This document shows positions 34,951 through 47,767 of a stretch of 64,000 nt of DNA, piece by piece. Position 1 is the first letter of the stretch. The number at the start of each line of letters is the position of its first letter. The notes under the pieces were generated by a model. That model searched no databases. It had not been told where the DNA came from and saw nothing but the letters and a program-made list of their open reading frames with translations. The translations under genes were made by a program, and so were the position numbers. Source of the DNA: Lucinisca nassula (lineage: Eukaryota; Mollusca; Bivalvia; Lucinida; Lucinidae); contig OY757011.1 in NCBI GenBank assembly GCA_963580285.1, positions 202,943,644-203,007,643 on the forward strand, given 5' to 3'.

Positions 34951-35938
34951 ACTTAACAATCACTAAAGGTGATGAATGCCCCCCGTCATATGCCTCACTA
35001 GATGAGTAATTTGTCCGACAAATGCAGTAGACAGGCACGCATTCTAAGTTAATTAGTAACTGCAACATTCTCCAAGAAAGATATATCCAAATGTTTAAGT
35101 CATTCAAGGGGGTGTAATTCTGCAATCAGGCTCTAGATCAGAATCCTGTTTAATTTATGCGCATGTTCAATATACAGTAAAATTCCTATATTAAGACCAC
35201 CATTGGGACTGTTCAAAAGTGGTCTGACGACCACTTTTGAACAGTCCCATAGGTGGTCTTTTATTAAGAGACACTGGGTGTAGAACACACAAAGAAATAA
35301 TAACTGAAACCTTCCCAATACGCTTTTAAAATCAGAAATAGTCATAAGTTTAGATGGTCTTAATAGCGGAATTTTACTGTATGTAAGTTTCACTGTCCTG
35401 CATCTAATACTGTATGAGAAGTTGCGGAGACAGGAATGGTACTAATTAGCCTCCTACACTGCACATAAGTATGGCCAAAATATTTAAGTCATTGAATATG
35501 CAATAATCCTGCAATAAGGGGCTGTATTAGAATAAATGAAAAAAGTTAACTTTGGAAGCAAAGACTAAATATTAGAATGAAAACCGGAAACTCGGTTTTA
35601 TTGAGTTTCTTCATAAACAGCACTGCTATCTGCAAGGCTGAATACGCACCCCCCCCCCCCCCTCCCCCCGCAGCATCGATTTCAGCGGTACTCGATTTTC
35701 AAATTACCAGCAATTGACTCGATGCGTCCAAAGATAATGAAATCAGATAGAATCCCGTTTCCTTTACGCATATGTTACAAGCATGTCTGAAGTGTGGAGC
35801 ATGTTTCGATGCCATGCACCAAATACTGTAGTAGGAGGTGCATAGACGGAACAGCACTACAAACTTTGACGTACAGACGTACGTACGTACCAGGGGAAAA
35901 CTATATGCCCTTCTCTACTCCGTGCCCGGAGCATAAAA
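34951..35938 (+). mobile_element. Second copy of the ~190-bp-core family
   Basis: Same left end (ACAATCACTAAAGGTGATGA), core pieces and a right end with GTACGTACGTACC then TGCCC..CCCGGAGCA. It is interrupted by a TA-flanked MITE at 35175-35379 and carries a C14 tract at about 35651. Confidence 0.7.
35175..35379 (+). mobile_element. TA-flanked MITE, CAGTAAAATTCC ends
   Basis: 205 bp, ends CAGTAAAATTCCTATATTAA and its complement, TA on both sides, internal arms GACTGTTCAAAAGTGGTC. It fits a Tc1/mariner-mobilised MITE. Confidence 0.85.
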
Positions 35939-36215
35939 AGGTTGTTGTCTGAGAATTGAGAATATGTACTAAAATATTCGTATGAAGAACTGTTTGGTAT
36001 TAAACGACAATGGCATAAACAGAAAAAATAACATATTTTCTAGGACTAGCGTATGTGTGATATATAAAGGTTCTTGAATATTTAGCAGGGAATTCTTGGG
36101 TATTAAAGCGTGTTTCAGTGACTGTGCATTAGTGCCTCTTAGGGATCTTTTAAAAGTGTGGTGAAGCTTTTAGGTTCGACCAGTAACAGATGGTATGAAT
36201 GCGTTGTCTACCACT

Positions 36216-36388
36216 AAATGTAGCATAGTCGATATACAAATGTAGCATGTTCGTTATACAAATGTAGCATGTTCGTTTATGTAGCATGTTCGTTATACAA
36301 ATGTAGCATGTTCGTTATACAAATGTAGCATGTTCGTTATACAATGTAGTATGTTCGTTATACAAATGTAGCATGTTCGTTATACAAA
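36216..36388 (+). repeat. 22-bp minisatellite
   Basis: Eight units of ATGTAGCATGTTCGTTATAC + AA, with one 17-bp and one 21-bp unit. Confidence 0.95.
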
Positions 36389-37454
36389 ACCATGATGACA
36401 AGTTTTGTGGTCTGCATCACTTCAAAGGCAAATAATATACCTTTATTAAGCAGCCACTTTTATTAAGCAATTGTCCGTTGTGTGTTTCTACGTAAGTATA
36501 GTGCGAGGACCTACTTAGGACCCCTACCTGAGGCAGTAAAAAATTGTACCACAAACTTTGTATTTGAGTTGTAGTAAAGGAAATAATGCATTTCCTTGTA
36601 AATCCCACTTTTGTCTGTACAAAATGAGCTGGCAACGGTTTACCTTGCACGGATTTAATAATCGGATGGACTGTAGGTTATTCCTGACCTCTTGATAAGG
36701 TATAAGACAAAATCAGAACCAAACGTGTATGTATGCTTGTTGTATCAAGCTATTGACTAAAAGTAAATGTACCATCGATGTCCCAGTTTCTGTCTCTGAT
36801 TCCAAGTTTAGCTATAAAAGCATTTTAAGCAGCTGGAAGCGAGGGCAGAGAATATTTTCGGCCACGATACTGACAAGGGCGAACGGGGTTAAGAGGGAAA
36901 AAGGGGAGCGCCATACCTGTTTCCAGTCTAATAACTTTTGTTCCTTTTGAACAAACATATGTAATAAATTTAATACAAATGATGTCTTTAATAATACACA
37001 TGGAGTCTTTCGAATCAATTCTCTTGGCTCTCTTTGTATCAGTATGTATGCATGTTAGGACAGTGGTTAAATATACCAATTACAATAGTATTGGCTCTAT
37101 TATACCAGTATGTATTTTAAGCAACAGCCCAAGTCAGGATGGTATTCTTCAGTTTGCTTTGGGCGTATACAGTCGACTTTATAGCAAAACTAACATAACT
37201 GCACAAAAATTAGTTTAAGTTTAGCCATTGCTTAAGCTATCAGAATCTGTACTGTATTTCTACAACAATGCGTTTTACAAACATTTCAAAGGTAAATGTG
37301 GATGACTGATGCAGAGTGAGGGTTGGCTTCTTGCTTATATTCAACTTTCTTGTCATTGAAAAACTTTGTTTAAATGCTAGTAAAACATAAGTGTACTTCC
37401 TTAACATATGTAAGAATGAAATATATATAAAAGTGAAGGCAATGATAAGGTGAA
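36389..37454. other. No gene recognised
   Basis: Long-intron sequence; overlapping short frames on both strands lack any recognisable motif. 43215-43573 is similar. Confidence 0.5.
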
Positions 37455-38013
37455 ACAAGAGGACCCTGGTTCGCTCACCTGTGTGCCAATGACTCGAGTA
37501 CATCTGCAGAGTGATTTTAGCTTAATTTGTAGGGAGTAACCTAGGCAACATTACTGTGAAGTTTGAATCAAACTGGCCTTAGGGTTTAGGAGGGGTTCAC
37601 GATTGAATCAAATTAACAATATCTTTTTTATTTTAGCCTTGACGGCCATTCTGTCCGTCGGAGCGGGATTGTTTTAGCCTTTTTGGTAGAGGGTCATCTA
37701 AGCAACATTACTTCGAAGTTTGAATGAAATTGGCCCAAGGGTACAGGAGGAATTGTCGTTTGAAGATTTTTTTTATTTTTAGCTCTGGCAGCCATCTTGT
37801 TCATTGGAGTGGAATGAGTTTTAACTATTTTGGTAGGGAGTCACATAGGCAACATTCCTGTGAAGTTTTAAATCCAGTTGGCCTAAAGGTTTAGAAGGAG
37901 TTCACATTTGAAACAAATTTACAATGTTTTTCTATTTTTAGCTCTTGCGACCATGTGTTAATCGTACTGCTATTTCCTAGAGGGTCATCTACACAACATT
38001 CCAATGAAGTTTA

Positions 38014-38167
38014 GAAGCCTTCATGGTGAAGTGGTCATGCTACTTGTCTTGTAAACCAGGGGTAGCAGGATCGATCCCAGGCTTCTCTAGACTTTCAGAG
38101 TAGTCTTTAAACAGAGGTACCATCACTGTATGACCTTAGCTGTTGGTGAGACGTCAAACACTCACTC
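38014..38167 (+). mobile_element. tRNA-Thr-like SINE
   Basis: GAAGCCTTCATGGTGAAGTG head, CTTGTAAACC anticodon stem, better B box GGATCGATCCC, same tail as 1025-1187. Confidence 0.8.
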
Positions 38168-38587
38168 CTATGAAGGAACCTTAATGCCAAATATATAGGC
38201 TGTATCTTAAATGCTTCAAAAAGTTATGACAAAGTAGGTCAAAGTTCAAGGTCATGGCTCAAAAGTTTTGAATGGTTGAGAAAACCTTTTCATAAGGAAC
38301 ATACATGTCAAATATCAAGGCTCTATCTCATATGGTTCAAAAGTTATGATAAATTAGGTCACAGGTCAAATCTATATATGAGCGGGAAGCCCTTTTCACA
38401 AGGAACCTACATGCCAAATATGAAGGCTCTATCTGAAACGGTTCAAAAGTTATGACAAAGTAACCTACTGATCTACCTTTTGATTTGACATGACCCATAT
38501 TCGACCTTAACTGAGAAATTGTCCAGATGATCATTCTGAGCTAGTTTTTTGATGATTTGACTAAAAATGTGGCCTCCTGGAGTGTTC

Positions 38588-38965
38588 AAAGTAGAAGTAA
38601 AACAAAGATCAGGAACTGATACAATTAACTTACTCCATCCATAAAAGACACCAAAGGGAAAGAAATACAAACATTAAGCGACCAGACCATAATGGAAACC
38701 CAAACAAAGGAAGGCCACATGGACAGTTACTTTCCCACAAAATGGCCATATGGCCATCCAAAATTAAAAGACACAAGTGATACACACAGTAAGTAACAAA
38801 CAACAACACAAATAAATCGCCACAGAAGAGCCGCCTTGGAACGGTCAGTGGAAGATTTCCACTGGGGGGGCTTAAATCGATTTTACGTGGCCACAATCCT
38901 CGCCCTTACTTCCGTCGCGATTTAGACAAATAATTTGTTCAGTCCGCATGAAGGCCTCCTAACTC
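38588..38965 (-). mobile_element. Penelope tail copy
   Basis: Minus-strand tail in the 146-bp array, truncated at its 5' side near CTCCTAACTC. It has an open 88-residue frame (38630-38896) and a G7 run. Confidence 0.8.
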
Positions 38966-39284
38966 TTCAAAACGTTTTTCTATGATTTGATCTGCTGACC
39001 TACCTTTTGACCCGACATGACTCATATTCGAACTTGACCAAAATATTGTCCACATGATCATTCTGAGCAAGTTTGATGATGATCGGACCAAAACTAGGGC
39101 CTCTAGTGTCCACAAGGTTTTTCAACAATCTGACTTTCTGACCTACTTACCTACTTACTGACCAGATATGACCCATATTCGAAATTAACTGAGATATTGT
39201 CAAATGATCATTTTGGGCAAGTTTGATGATGATCGGACCAAAACCGTGGCCTTTAGTGTGGTCAGAGAGTTTTTCTATGACTTT

Positions 39285-40673
39285 GTTTGTCTTTCAGCCA
39301 CCAAGTTTGCTGTGTGTGTTAACGAAGGCCAAGACAAGCTTCCTACGCTATACTGGTTACCAAAACTTCATAAAAAACCTTACAAAGCACGGTTTATTGC
39401 AAATTCTAGCTCTTGCACTACCACTGAACTTTCTAAATTATTAACTTCCTGTCTTACTGCTATAAAAACGCATGTAATTAAATATTGTGATAAAGTCTTT
39501 GAAAGATCAGGAAGAAATCTGTTTTGGTCTATAAAAAATTCGAATGAGGTTTTAAATAAATTGAAATCTAGACATTTTCGTGCTTCTAGTCTGTCTACCT
39601 ACGTTTTTTCCACTCTTTACACTACACTTCCTCATAATCTTATGAAAGAAAAGCTTAATGATTTAATTGAATGGGCTTTTCACAGAGAAGATTCTCTCTA
39701 TCTTGCATGTAATGTCAGAAATGCATTTTTCACTTCTAAAGAGCATAAGAATTATACACGTTGGTCATGTGATGCCCTCACCTTTCTACTTGACAATATT
39801 TATATTAGATTCGGTACTAAGTTATTTAGACAAATTGTGGGTATTCCGATGGGTACTAATTGCGCACCTCTTGTGGCTGATCTGTTCTTGTATTGTTATG
39901 AAAGAGACTTCATTTTGTCGCTTTCCATTGATAACCAATCTGAAATTATTGAAGCTTTTAGCTCTACTTCTAGATATTTAGATGATTTATTAAATATTGA
40001 TAATACCTATTTTGATGATTTGATCAGTCAGATTTACCCCCTAGAACTTCAGTTAAATAAAGCAAATTCTTCTGATACCGAGGCCCCGTTTTTGGATTTA
40101 CATCTGTCTATTGTAGATGGATTTGTTTCGTGCAAAATTTATGATAAACGCGATGACTTTGATTTTGAGATTGTAAATTTTCCTTTTTTGGATGGTGATG
40201 TTCCTCGTGCGCCATCCTATGGCGTTTATATTTCGCAATTAATTCGATTTGCTAGAGTGTGTAGTCATGTAACTGACTTCAACACTCGTAATAAATTATT
40301 AACGGCTAAACTCCTTAATCAGGGTTATCGGTACCATAAACTACGCAAAGCCTTTTCAAAATTTTATAGACGCCATTCTGATTTAATTTCAAAATTCAAT
40401 ACTGGACTTAAATCTCTTCTGCAACAAGGTCTATCGGAACCCGAATTTTATGGTGACTTGGCATATAAATTCAGAAAAATATATAACCGCAATGACTTCA
40501 GCACCCAATTTCGTAAAATCATTCTTCGATATAAAAAGATTGGGTACAACATGGATATTATACGACAGACTGCATGCATGGTAGTTAACCCAATCACGGT
40601 TGGCAACTTTGCTTCCCTCTTTAATTGCACGCCGGTGGGTCAGGCCTCAGATTCTATGACGGCTCCAACGTAA
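39285..40673 (+). CDS. Penelope-like reverse transcriptase, N-terminally truncated
   Basis: The open frame runs 39204-40673, but its first 27 codons are satellite sequence; element sequence begins near VCLSATKF. Visible RT features in order are LPTLYWLPKLHKKPYKARFI (finger domain), the motif A region STYVFSTLYTTLPH, motif B GIPMGTNCAPLVADLF, motif C RYLDDLLNID (YLDD at 39975-39986), EAPFLDLHLSIVDG, then the PLE-specific NFPFLDGDVPRAPSYGVY and a basic C-terminus ending near ASDSMTAPT. The motif A aspartate expected of all RTs is Val (GTT, 39603-39605), so the copy is probably catalytically dead despite being open. No initiation codon of its own is present. The family assignment is firm; the subfamily is not. 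Confidence 0.88.
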   Translation, partial: VCLSATKFAVCVNEGQDKLPTLYWLPKLHKKPYKARFIANSSSCTTTELSKLLTSCLTAIKTHVIKYCDKVFERSGRNLFWSIKNSNEVLNKLKSRHFRASSLSTYVFSTLYTTLPHNLMKEKLNDLIEWAFHREDSLYLACNVRNAFFTSKEHKNYTRWSCDALTFLLDNIYIRFGTKLFRQIVGIPMGTNCAPLVADLFLYCYERDFILSLSIDNQSEIIEAFSSTSRYLDDLLNIDNTYFDDLISQIYPLELQLNKANSSDTEAPFLDLHLSIVDGFVSCKIYDKRDDFDFEIVNFPFLDGDVPRAPSYGVYISQLIRFARVCSHVTDFNTRNKLLTAKLLNQGYRYHKLRKAFSKFYRRHSDLISKFNTGLKSLLQQGLSEPEFYGDLAYKFRKIYNRNDFSTQFRKIILRYKKIGYNMDIIRQTACMVVNPITVGNFASLFNCTPVGQASDSMTAPT

Positions 40674-41245
40674 AGGCTTATTGAGAATTAGAGAGATAAT
40701 GTCAGTTGGTGCCTGATGCTCTGTCTCTGGTCGGGCTCATCGGAGTCTAACTGTTGGTTTTCTTTTGCTCCAGCATTTCAGTGGTTTCTTGCTGTCGAGT
40801 CCTCACCGTTGTCTCACCTCTGTGGTTCTTTGATTTTTGTGTTCACGGAGATGTTGCACTCATGAGTTAGGAGGCCTTCATGCGGACTGAACAAATTATT
40901 CGTCTAAATCGCGACGGAAGTAAGAGCGAGGATTGTGGCCACGTAAAATCGATTTAAGCCCCCCAGTGGAAATCTTCCACTGACCGTTCCAAGGCGGCTC
41001 TTCTGTGGCGATTTATTTTTTTATGTTGTTGTTTGTTACTTACTGTGTATATCTCTTGTGTCTTTTGGTTTTGGATGGCCATATGGCCTTTTTGTGGGAA
41101 AGTAACTGTCCTTATGGCCTTCCTTTGTTTAGGTTTCCATTATGGTCTGGTCGCTTAATGTTTGTATTTCTTTCCCTTTGGTGTCTTTTATGGGTGGAGT
41201 AAGTTAATTGTATCAATTCCTGATCTTTGTTTTACTTCTACTTTA
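39285..41245 (+). mobile_element. Penelope-like element, 5'-truncated copy with open RT frame
   Basis: The element is inserted in a 146-bp satellite array: satellite sequence stops at about 39284 and resumes at 41246 (..acctactgacc..). It consists of the last two-thirds of a Penelope-type reverse transcriptase (to 40673) and a tail of about 570 bp. The tail ends in the sequence CTGATCTTTGTTTTACTTCT shared by the other tail copies in the window. There is no GIY-YIG endonuclease frame after the RT. Truncation at the 5' end is typical of PLE and LINE insertion. The intact 1.4-kb frame suggests the youngest copy here. It sits antisense in the largest PKG intron. Confidence 0.9.
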
Positions 41246-42504
41246 CCTACTGACCTAACTTTTGGACCGACATGACCCATATTCGAACTTAACTCAGATA
41301 TTGTCAAGATGATCATTCTGGGCAGGCAAGCTTTATGATAATCGGACCTAAACTGTGGCATCTAGTGTGTTCACAAGGTTTTTCTATGATTTGACCTACT
41401 GACCTACTTTTTGACCTGGCATGACCCATATTTGAACTTTACCGAGATATTGTCAAGACTATCATTCTGAGCAAGTTTGATGATGATTGGACAAAAACTG
41501 TGGTCTCTAGTGTGTTCACAAGGTTTTTCTCTGATTTGACCTACTGACCTACATTTTGACCTGCCATGACTCATATTCGTACGTGACCAAGATATTACCA
41601 AGATGATCATTCCGAGCAAGTATGATAATGATCGGACCAAAACAGTGGCCCCTAGTCTGCTCAAAAGGTTTTTCTCTGATTTGAACTACTGACCTACCTT
41701 TTTGAACTGGTATGCCCCATATTCGTACTTCACTTAGGTATTTTCATGATGATCATTCTGGGAAAGTTTGATGATGATTGGACCAAAACTGTGGCCTCTA
41801 GTGTACTCACACGGTTTTTTCTATGATTTGACCTATTGACCTACTTTTTGACCCGACATGACCCGTATTCAAACTTGACAGAGATATTGTCTAGATGGTC
41901 ATACTGGGCAAGTTTGATAATGATTGGACCAAAACTTTGGCCTCTAGTGTGTTCACACGGTTTTTCTATGATTTGACCTACTGACCTTCTTTGTGACCCG
42001 ACATGAACCATATTCGAAGGTGACCAAGATATTATCAAGATAATCATTCTGAGCAAGTTTGATGATGATTGGACATAAATTGTGGTCTCTAGTGTTTTCA
42101 GAAGGTTTTTCTATGATTTTACCTACTCACCTACTTTTTGACCCGACAACCCATATTCAAACTTGACTGAGATATTGTCAAGATAATCATTGTTGGCAAG
42201 TTTGATGATGATCGGACCAAAACTGTGGCCTCTAGTGTCTTCAATTTTTTTTTTTCTGATTTTACCTACTGACCTACTTTTTGACCCGACATGACCCATA
42301 TTCGAACTTGATCGAGATATTTTGTGGTGGTAAAAATTGTGTGCAAGTTAAGTAAAAATCAAATCATAAATGAAACAGCTATCATGCAGACAAGACCAAA
42401 ATAGGCAATTTTGCCCTTTCAGGGGCCGTAACTCCGTCACACATGATGGGATATGGCTGGTTCAAGAAAGAAACCCAGATCTCATTGTGGTACAAGTTGT
42501 GTGC

Positions 42505-43076
42505 AAAGTAGAAGTAAAACAAAGATCAGGAATTGATACAATTAACTTACTCCACCCATTAAAGACACCAAAGGGAAAGAAATACAAACATTAAGCGACC
42601 AGACCATAATGGAAACCTAAACAAAGGAAGGCCATAAGGACAGTTACTTTCCCACAAAATGGCCATATGGCCATCCAAAACCAAAGGACACAAGTGATAC
42701 ACACAGTAAGTAACAAACAAAAACATAAATAAATCGCCACAGAAGAGCCGCCTTGGAACGGTCAGTGGAAGATTTCCACTGGGGGGCTTAAATCGATTTT
42801 ACGTGGCCACAATCCTCGCCCTTACTTCCGTCGCGATTTAGACAAATAATTTGTTCAGTCCGCATGAAGGCCTCCTAACTCATGAGTGCAACATCTCCGT
42901 GAACACAAAAATCAAAGAACCACAGAGGTGAGACAACGGTGAGGACTCGACAGCAAGAAACCACTGAAATGCTGGAGCAAAAGAAAACCAACAGTTAGAC
43001 TCCGATGAGCCCGACCAGAGATAGAGCATCAGGCACCAACCAACATTATCTCTCTAATTTCCAATAAGCCTTTAAG
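42505..43076 (-). mobile_element. Penelope tail copy
   Basis: Full-length tail in minus orientation within the same satellite element, oriented opposite to the RT-bearing copy at 39285. It extends to the CCAATAAGCCTTTAAG sequence that in the plus copy follows the RT stop codon. Confidence 0.8.
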
Positions 43077-43573
43077 CAAGTCTGGTTAAAATTAAATCAT
43101 AAATGAAGATGCTATCGTGCAGACAGGAAATTGTTTACGCACAGACGCACAGACGATGGACAAAATGTGATCACAAAAGCTCACATTGTCACTATGTGAC
43201 AGGTGAGCTAAAAAGCTAAAACAATAACTAAAGCAAAGTAAGATAAATTACATTTCATGTTTGCCGATCATGTGTAATATCAATACGCTCGTTCATGCAT
43301 ATACGTAGTTTAAAACTTCGGGGTGTGCCTTGAACAGAAGCAAACACAATGATCATTACCTGCAAATAAATAAAATCTGATACACAGAATCTTAATCAGG
43401 TTTTAAAACAATTTTCCTTATATGTTTTAGGAAAGCAAAACAACTCAATACCTCTTTAAATGGTTTCCCTTTCCTCCATACTTAATGTACTCAAAACCTG
43501 CTAATTTAAAAATAATAAATTGTAAAGGACGAAAATGTTTACACACCCCAATTTCTGTGTATGTGAAGCTTAC

Positions 43574-43640
43574 CTTGGGAAGAAGCGGTGGTACTAATGT
43601 CCGATTAGTTAGACCTGCCCAATCAAATCCCTGGAACCAC
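43574..43640 (-). CDS. PRKG: PKG exon: end of kinase domain
   Basis: 67 bp: one base completing Lys, then 22 codons ending in phase 0. It encodes WFQGFDWAGLTNRTLVPPLLPK, the HxWF..F-W motif that closes AGC kinase domains followed by the start of the C-terminal tail. The acceptor is ..CTTATTTTATAG; the donor is GTAAGC, close to consensus. The 15.7-kb intron that follows is the longest in the window and holds a Penelope element, three satellite arrays and a palindrome. Confidence 0.95.
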
Positions 43641-44339
43641 CTATAAAATAAGAGAACAATCAGTATATAGAAGATCTGGCTTGTGATATATGTTGAAGTA
43701 TACCTCAAACGCCAGTATACATCCTGGTGTATGAATGTCATTTGACGTGCCACCAATAACAATTCAATTCTGGTACATAGGAAACAATCACTTGTTTAGG
43801 TCGTTTATTCCTGTAGCCTGACACATAGACATCAGTTTGTTTGGCTAGTATACACAATTATTAGAAATGGACAGATTTCTATTCTCATGAAAACTATAAT
43901 GTTAACAAGTACTTGGGATTAATACCTTTGTAAACCCTACATTCCATGGGATATTTCGGATCAAAAATGACCCATATTATTTTCATCAAAATGCTCAAAA
44001 ACATAGATTCTGGGTTATCGCCAGGGCCGCCTCAATAAGGCGACTTTGCGAGCACCTACAAGCTATGTTTGAAGCAAAATAAGCAAACTGTCACAAACGT
44101 CTTTCCATCATCAATTAGACACATTTATATGCCTATATGCTATCATAATGTTCCAGTCGCAAACTTCAACTGACTCTTCGCGCATCTAGAAACAAAACGC
44201 AACATCGCAACGAAAAATGGGACAGGCTGTTTCAAAGCGCTAGGAAATAACAGCCTTGAAGAGTTTGATAAAATTAAATCCGAGGAAACCACAAAGAAAG
44301 ATCGACGTGTAAAATATAAAAGTACTGCAATTCACATAC

Positions 44340-44525
44340 TTGTTTTTCTTGATGTCTACAATGCCATTTTTACCATAGCCAAGTCTCTCTGTGGGATTGT
44401 CTCGACACAGCTTTTTGATGAGCACATGAGCATTGCGTGAGATTTTCTTCGGGAATTCGATTACATCTATACCTTTGAGGATTATATTGTACGTCCTCAT
44501 AGGATCCGACCCAGAAAATGGAGGG
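44340..44525 (-). CDS. PRKG: PKG exon: C-lobe
   Basis: 186 bp: one base completing the Ser codon (..LTGS), 61 codons, and two bases of a split Lys codon. It encodes [40 protein letters not shown] and [21 protein letters not shown]. LCRDNPxERLG is the conserved C-lobe helix motif of PKG/PKA kinases, where the Arg pairs with the APE Glu. The acceptor is ..CGTTGTTTCAG; the donor is GTATGTG. A second frame across the same bases is a shadow. Confidence 0.96.
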
Positions 44526-44579
44526 CTGAAACAACGACGATAAAATAGATTTTATAGACACATTAAATAGACAAACAAA

Positions 44580-46056
44580 TCAACGCGTCGGAAGTAACGG
44601 CGAGTGTTGTGGCCATACAAAATCGATTTAAGCACCCCCGCCCCACCCCAGTGGAATTCGTTTCTGCTGACCGTTCCAAGGCGGTTCTTCTGTCGCGGTT
44701 TATTTTTGTTATGGTTTGTCTTTGGGTGGTTGTGTCGCTTATATTATTTTATTTTGGATAGCCTATTGGCCATTTGTGTGAAAGTAACTGTCCTTTAGGC
44801 TTTCTGCTATTGATGTTTCCGTTAGGGTCTGCTGTTCCATGTTTGTGTTTCTTTCCCTTTGGTGTCTCTGATGAAAACTGTGGGTAAATAGTATCTTCTG
44901 GTCATTGCCTCCACTTCTACTTATATGTAGTCAATTTCGTAAAGTCATTCTTCGATAAAATATTTTTTGTTTGTTTTGAGGTTTAAAGTACCCGTCATCA
45001 CTATTTAGGTAATTTTGGAGACGTTGCTTCCAATTGTGCTGAACCTTAACCCGACACTGAGATGAACAGACACCTCAATCCCTGCCGCCCAGTGTAAGCA
45101 ATAGGGTTTATATGCATGGACGGTCCGACTCGCACTACTTTTCTTTGGCATGCTTAGACCTTCTAAGCGATTTATCAGTACTCATGTGCGGTCGGTTTCA
45201 GCTCTGCGTGGAAGCATCATCCAGCCCAATATATTTCTCCATGACCTGATGCCCAGATATAAAATATCGGGTACAACATAAATGTTATACGACAGACTGC
45301 ATGCATGGTATTTAACCCAATCAAGGTTAATAAGTTTGCTACCCTCTTTAACTGCACGACAGCGGGTAGGGCTCGGCTACAATCTAAAGACTGTCCTTTC
45401 GGCTTTTCGCTATTGATGTTTCCATTGGGGTCTAGTTGTTTCATGTGTGTGCTTCTTTCTCTTTGGTGTCTTTGATGGGAGCTGTGTGGTAATTGTATAG
45501 ATTCCTGATCGTTGCAGCCACTTCTACTTTACTTAATCTTTTTGAGGTAACGTCGGTTTGTACTTCAGTCTCTTTTTCTGGTTAGCCCACCGGAGGTCAA
45601 CTGTTGGTCTCTTTTGCTCCAGCATTTTTCAGTTATTTTTTTGCTGTCAAGTCCGCATCGTTGTTTCATCTTTGATGAGTTAGAAATCGTCCATGCGGAC
45701 TGAATAAATTATTTTGTCTAAATCACGACAGAAACACGAGCGAGGATTGTGGACAGGTAAAATCGTTTACGCCCACCCCACACCCCCTCAGTAAAAACGT
45801 TTTACTGAAGGATCAAAAGCGGTTGTTCTGTTGTGGTCTATTATTGTTATTGTTCGCCTTTGCATGTATGTTTTGCTAATACCTTTTTATTTTGGATAGC
45901 AATTTGGCCATTTTGTGAGAAAGTAAAAGCTCCTTTGGCTTTCAGATCCTTTATGCTGGGGTTGTTTTGTGTTTGGGTTTCTTTCTTTTTGATGTCTTGG
46001 AGGGTAGGTGTCGGGATATTGTATCGATTCCTGATCAATGCCTTCACTTCTGTTTT
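44580..46056 (+). mobile_element. Three diverged Penelope 3' fragments in a PKG intron
   Basis: Plus-strand pieces: 44580-44928 (tail), 44928-45535 (end of the RT frame then tail) and 45540-46056 (older tail). The second is split by a minus-strand SINE at about 44965-45245: RT sequence ..CAATTTCGTAAAGTCATTCT stops there and resumes as ATCGGGTACAACATAAATGT. GATAAAATAT and GATATAAAATAT on the two sides look like the SINE's target duplication. All three are antisense to PKG, between its C-lobe and activation-loop exons. Confidence 0.7.
44965..45245 (-). mobile_element. SINE-like retroposon inside a Penelope fragment
   Basis: Inverse copy, 3' end GAGGTTTAAAGTACCCG, head CAGCTCTGCGTGGAAGCAT. It splits RT-coding sequence. 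Confidence 0.8.
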
Positions 46057-47298
<1,242 letters not shown>

Positions 47299-47767
47299 CT
47301 ATGATATATATAAGAAACAACATTATAACAAGTTAGGTCTCATTCCTGCGACGAATGGTCAACCGGATAGTACATTTTGTTTGTTATTTATTGTTCATTT
47401 TGGACTTGCCAGTTGGCTTTTTGATGTCTCGGATATTTTTAAAGTGTTCGGGTGCCACTTGTTAAAAACTAACGACGTCGTTAGTTAACGAATCGTTAAA
47501 ACTTTGATCATTCAATATGGCAAATATGCTAAAATTTTTCCTGAAAAAATGTGAGCAGCTTTTGCATATCTACTCACATTTTTTCAGCAAAAATAACAAA
47601 ATTTTAGATATTAAACTTGATAGAAAATGTTAACAATATGACTACGGACGAGCTTGATAAAACTAACGTTGCTTTGAACATCTGGGCCCTGTCGGTTATC
47701 TGTCGTACGCAGACCAACAAATGGGTGGAGCCGTGAGATAGTCACTGTATTGTTCCTGTCGTGAAAA

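Larger units (their letters stand above)
37455..43214 (+). mobile_element. Satellite-cored element, ~146-bp core, multiply invaded
   Basis: It begins ACAAGAGGACCCTGGTTCG and ends in a palindromic GCTCACATTGTCAC..GTGACAGGTGAGC (43175-43208) after an AGACGCACAGACG microsatellite. The core unit (GACCTACTGACCTACTTTTT, AGATATTGTCAAGATGATCA, AGTTTGATGATGATCGGACC) recurs at 143-150 bp. Insertions: SINE 38014-38167, Penelope copies at 38588, 39285 and 42505. Confidence 0.75.

Noticed and set aside
36216..36388. CRISPR array
   Set aside because: The 22-bp units are directly tandem without spacers, and the DNA is eukaryotic.
40850..40920. CTGATGAG-like motif in Penelope tails as a hammerhead ribozyme
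   Set aside because: Penelope elements can carry hammerheads, but the partner GAAA core and matching stems are missing (TGAAC follows), and this copy reads CTCATGAG.
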